From Clavelina lepadiformis (lineage: Eukaryota > Chordata > Ascidiacea > Aplousobranchia > Clavelinidae), in assembly GCF_947623445.1 (NCBI RefSeq), contig NC_135245.1, positions 17,057,501 to 17,121,500 of the forward strand: a DNA stretch of 64,000 nt. The letters are read 5' to 3'. Each line of letters begins with the position of its first letter. Within the stretch, counting starts at the first letter, position 1. The notes beneath the pieces are model-generated. The model saw only the letters and a list, made by a program, of their open reading frames with translations, was not told where the DNA came from and did not search any database. Both the position numbers and the translations under genes were made by a program. Shown here piece by piece: positions 60,506 to 64,000 of this stretch.

Positions 60506-63388
60506 TTTGCAAATTATAAAATGTTTTCTCAATGCTGCTAAAACACGCAAAAATTGCGTAAATACAACTGTACCGGAATTATCCAAGTGACAAAGATATA
60601 GTAATGACAATGTAATGTTTCAGTAATTTCAACATTTTTGAAAAGCGATTTTAAAAGCTATTCTTCCATTAACTTTTCTGACACCGAATTTTCTTTTATA
60701 TAAAACTTTTCGGTAATACGTAAAAAAAGCGATGGTGTGATTCAGCGCTTCACACTATTTCTAATTAATTAAGTCGACGCCGGAAACATTTTCTCACATC
60801 CAGACACGTAGAACGTGCACTGGCAATTAGTACTTAGCCTAGTATTTTGCTCAAGTCGTAGAATCGTTTGTTGGCGAGTATACATCGCAATTACGCGTTT
60901 AGAACCCGCGCTGTCCCCGCGAACATTTAGAACATTTATTCCCTGTTGAATTAATTCGACCAAATCGGGTAAATAAAACCCGAAGTTTGTTTTTTTTTTG
61001 GCCGAACAGACGTTTTGCTAAATAATAACTGAAATCCTATCCCATTAACGCAAAAAGAACTAACTTTATTTTATGCCATTGCCTGCTGCATATCTCTTAT
61101 TTAGACAAAATATTGAAACAGCAACAGCATATGAACGTCCATGCTTACAGGCTTGATATTCGAATAACGAAACGCATTTCACAACTATATACTTTATAAT
61201 TAACGCAAAACAGGCACGCGCGATATTGTATGCCACATCTTAAAACGACAAACAGGAAATCATTTGCGCACAATTACAATGACATCTATCACCGACACCC
61301 TGCATCGTGAAGCAGGCGTCTGAAACTATGAATTCGATATTCTATTCAATTTGTATACAATAATATTCCCTTATTATCACAAGTCATACAGCCATTTGGT
61401 CAGGTGGTCGGCCGATTCAAACCAGGACGAGCTCTCAGGACAATTCAATCAATGCACTGTGAAACCGAAGATGTTGGTTGGGTCAACCTAGGTTTAGTCT
61501 TCCTGGATTGAAATTCACATGGAGCCATTTGACCAGAGTCTATTGTTCAAGCCAAGTTACTTCAATGCCCAAAGTTTTATATCCTAAAGTTTGCTGATGT
61601 AACACTGAGAGCTGATCCAAGTAAGTTGCTGATCCATTCATCAAAGCACTTCCAAATTCATCCCCAGTTATCATAACGTTCTTTCAGATAACTGCAATTT
61701 CTTAGAAAGGAAGTGATTTCTGTTTTTTTTATAGCACGAATCTTTAAAATCTACATCCGAATTAGGTGAGTCAAATCATGTCAAACAATAAACAATAACA
61801 AACAAACAATATTATACGTCGGTGAGGCAAGCCAGGATACAGGAAAATGTGCTTTAAGTCAACTGGAGTCATCACCACACTGGCTTGGGTTCGCAAAATT
61901 ATATTTTAGGACGTAAAAGACTAAAGACCGTTATAGGCCAAATCTGGTAGCCTAAATATTGGCAAAATTTACCGCTTCGTACACATACACGAGTAGATTC
62001 TAAATTTGTTCTTTTCTATATTCTTACACGATATTTGTGTTGACACAAATCAAGAAATAAGTTTTTTTGCGACACATTCCAAGTGTTTATTGTTGCCCTT
62101 ATAGTTTTTAATTCAGTGATTTTCAACTCTTGAACTTCTTTGAATAAAAATATTGTTCTATGTTTCATGGGAAAGAATTTTTTTTTAAGCATCTGCAATT
62201 ATTTATCTAGTAACATACAGGTAAGGTATGTGCAATTTACTCAATGTCTGTGTGTATGTCAGTTACTAAGAAACGTGCAAGTGCCATTAATGGAGGCATG
62301 TGTGGTAAGTTGCAAAGCTAAAAAAAACGCTCTAAAAGCCGCATTAAAGCATTCATCAATTCTTATACTGAGATTACCGCCGTTTAATTGAAAACATTTG
62401 CAGAAAGTAAGATTGCGGAGTTATTCGCTTTAGACATCCAGAAATAGTAGTTTCGCGAGCTGTAGCACAAGTGTTAAAGTGCACCAACCCAACGCACCTC
62501 AATCTAGATCAGAACACTATCCCAGATTTTTCGTTTTGCGACTTCTAACATTTTTTAACAACAACAAGCGTGCACGTGGCTGGATAAGTTGTGGTAGAAA
62601 TGTCAGGTCGCTTTACTTTCTGCGGGGTAACGTTTCAACCATACGCGTCACAAATTTCTTTTAGTTGTTCATTTTTCTGAGATCTTCAAAAAACTCACAG
62701 AGCTTGACGTTTTAGCGTAAATAAAACAGATCATTGTCACGGAACAAGTAAATGGAATTAAACTTTTAATAAGCGGTGCTCTATAACGCTGTGAAGAAAC
62801 AATAAAATTATTTTTAAAGAAGCATAAAATAAACAAGATTTAAAATAAAAAAGTGAAACGATGTATGCACGCAAACATTGTGATAAACTATTATAATAAC
62901 ACCATTTTAGAAATCGACATTGAGAGCATTTGGCCGTATATAGGGTTTGAGATAAAGCGCATTCCCTTAAATAGGCTTGTTAAAACGGGCGAAATAATTA
63001 AGTTTTACAAAAACCATTTATTCAATAATGCTTACGTATAAAACAAGTTCGAATAATTTTTTCGTTGAAAACAACCATTGCTGACAAAATAAGCAAATTA
63101 TTACTTGAATAATTGCTTATAATATAAGAAGATTATTCAAAATTAAACATTGGATTTGTAAGAAAATGAGTAGAAGTATTTTTCGGAGGGAGTAGAAATT
63201 GGTTAATTTGGCGTAGAAGTTGGTTTAATTGATGCATGATCATACTTTTTGCATTAAAAAAATATCGTACAACAAACTTGCCATCTCGGGTTAAATACAG
63301 CATTATGAAGGCAACGTATGAAATCTGCTCGCTTTCGACATCTCGTGGCTGTTGTACATAACCTCACGATTAACTTCATATGTCGTCA
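60506..63388. other. Spacer between lectin B and neurexin
   Basis: No supported gene. The part next to 63388 is the 3' UTR side of the neurexin gene; the part next to 60506 the promoter side of lectin B. Frames of 60-83 codons here have no recognisable content. Confidence 0.45.
60693..60709 (-). promoter_or_regulatory. Possible TATA box of lectin B
   Basis: On the minus strand the bases read TTTTATATAAAAG, about 195 bp upstream of the lectin B start codon. Position and match suit a core promoter element; no transcript start is known. Confidence 0.35.
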
Positions 63389-64000
63389 TCATACATAATA
63401 CTCCTTGTCTTTGTCTTGTTTGGAAATGTTCACTTTGTCGCCGACACTTGAACCGTTTTTATTCAAAACAACCTGCTTGCCCTTGGTAGGTACCACGCCA
63501 TAATCATGTTCCTGCTGGTTGACGTGATACACCTCGTCTCTGTTTTTGTAGCGATACATCGCGAACAACAGGAGCAGAATGAATAAGGCTGCCGCTGCTG
63601 CGATCCCTATTATCATGGTCGTGGAGGCTTCTTTTTGGGCTAGAATCGCAACTGAGCCAGACGTGGTGTTCTTTTCTGCAAATACAAAGGCGTCATCAAA
63701 TGATGTTGCATCCTTATCCATCGGAAATCCCGGATACGCGGTGGATGAAGAAGACGTAGCTTCGGTCGGCTCGTTTTTTTGATCGTTTTTCGGCATCACC
63801 ATTGATCCACTGTCGTCTGTAACGGTGATTGTGTTTGCAGGATGAGTGAAAGCGTGAGCACGTGCACGGGCCGTGTGCGATGAGGATGCAAATGTAGAAG
63901 ATGAGGAAGTGGAAGTTAAAAGAGCAATAGAAGAAGAAGGCGTAATTGGAGGAGGAACAGGAACTTTCCTTCCACTTTTAACCAGTTTTCTTTTAACTGA
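63389..64000 (-). CDS. Neurexin, last exon (partial)
   Basis: The frame is open from the window edge to a stop at 63389-63391, 203 residues plus stop, and continues beyond the window. Residues 1 to about 90 are a Ser/Thr/Pro-rich stalk suited to O-glycosylation. After KEASTT a single membrane helix (MIIGIAAAAALFILLLLFAM) leads to YRYKNRDE, the conserved juxtamembrane band-4.1-binding stretch of neurexins. The tail ends DKEYYV, the class-II PDZ ligand that binds CASK. This is the presynaptic cell-adhesion receptor; the LNS and EGF domains must lie further upstream on the minus strand. The cytoplasmic tail is about 55 residues, as in other neurexins. Confidence 0.92.
   Translation of the reverse strand, partial: SVKRKLVKSGRKVPVPPPITPSSSIALLTSTSSSSTFASSSHTARARAHAFTHPANTITVTDDSGSMVMPKNDQKNEPTEATSSSSTAYPGFPMDKDATSFDDAFVFAEKNTTSGSVAILAQKEASTTMIIGIAAAAALFILLLLFAMYRYKNRDEVYHVNQQEHDYGVVPTKGKQVVLNKNGSSVGDKVNISKQDKDKEYYV

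Noticed and set aside
1-64000. CRISPR arrays, bacterial operons, rRNA genes
   Set aside because: No regularly spaced direct repeats, no ribosomal RNA sequence, and gene structure is plainly eukaryotic.

Overview
The window looks like nuclear DNA of an invertebrate chordate, most likely an ascidian tunicate (Ciona-like). The sequence is AT-rich, introns are short to medium with GT-AG ends, and the genes belong to metazoan families: epsin, neurexin, goose-type lysozyme, collagen-tailed C-type lectins and Sulfotransfer_4-type putative sulfotransferases. The species is an inference; nothing here fixes it.

Layout. 1-3.9 kb: no gene seen, small mobile-element relics. 3.95-5.6 kb (+): the last two exons of an epsin gene, carrying a ubiquitin-interacting motif and DPW, clathrin-box and NPF motifs; no ENTH domain is visible. 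5.6-11.9 kb: no gene supported, with hAT-like relics and an (ATT)n tract. 11.9-13.0 kb (-): a complete four-exon collectin-like lectin gene. 13.0-15.1 kb: spacer with a TTAA-flanked MITE. 15.1-51.1 kb (-): a tandem array of putative sulfotransferase genes, each with four exons of about 252, 145, 116 and 288-297 nt. Seven copies read through without a visible defect, two are pseudogenes, and four are single-exon remnants. The spacers are themselves duplicated. They carry insertions absent from sister units: a hAT-like MITE, two solo-LTR-like segments, and a pogo-family DNA transposon. 53.1-56.5 kb (-): a nine-exon secreted g-type lysozyme whose N-terminal half is a string of four cysteine-rich, beta-defensin-like domains on symmetric phase-1 exons; two of these exons are a near-identical recent duplication. 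58.7-60.5 kb (-): a second collectin-like gene with the same exon plan as the first. 63.4-64.0 kb (-): the last exon of a neurexin gene, running off the window.

Reading the genes together: two lectins that should recognise glycans and a lysozyme that should cut peptidoglycan are innate-immunity-type products. They flank a fast-duplicating family of putative small-molecule or glycan sulfotransferases. Close linkage does not prove shared function. All exon joins were deduced by reading splice sites and reading-frame phase by eye; they are consistent but not backed by transcript data.
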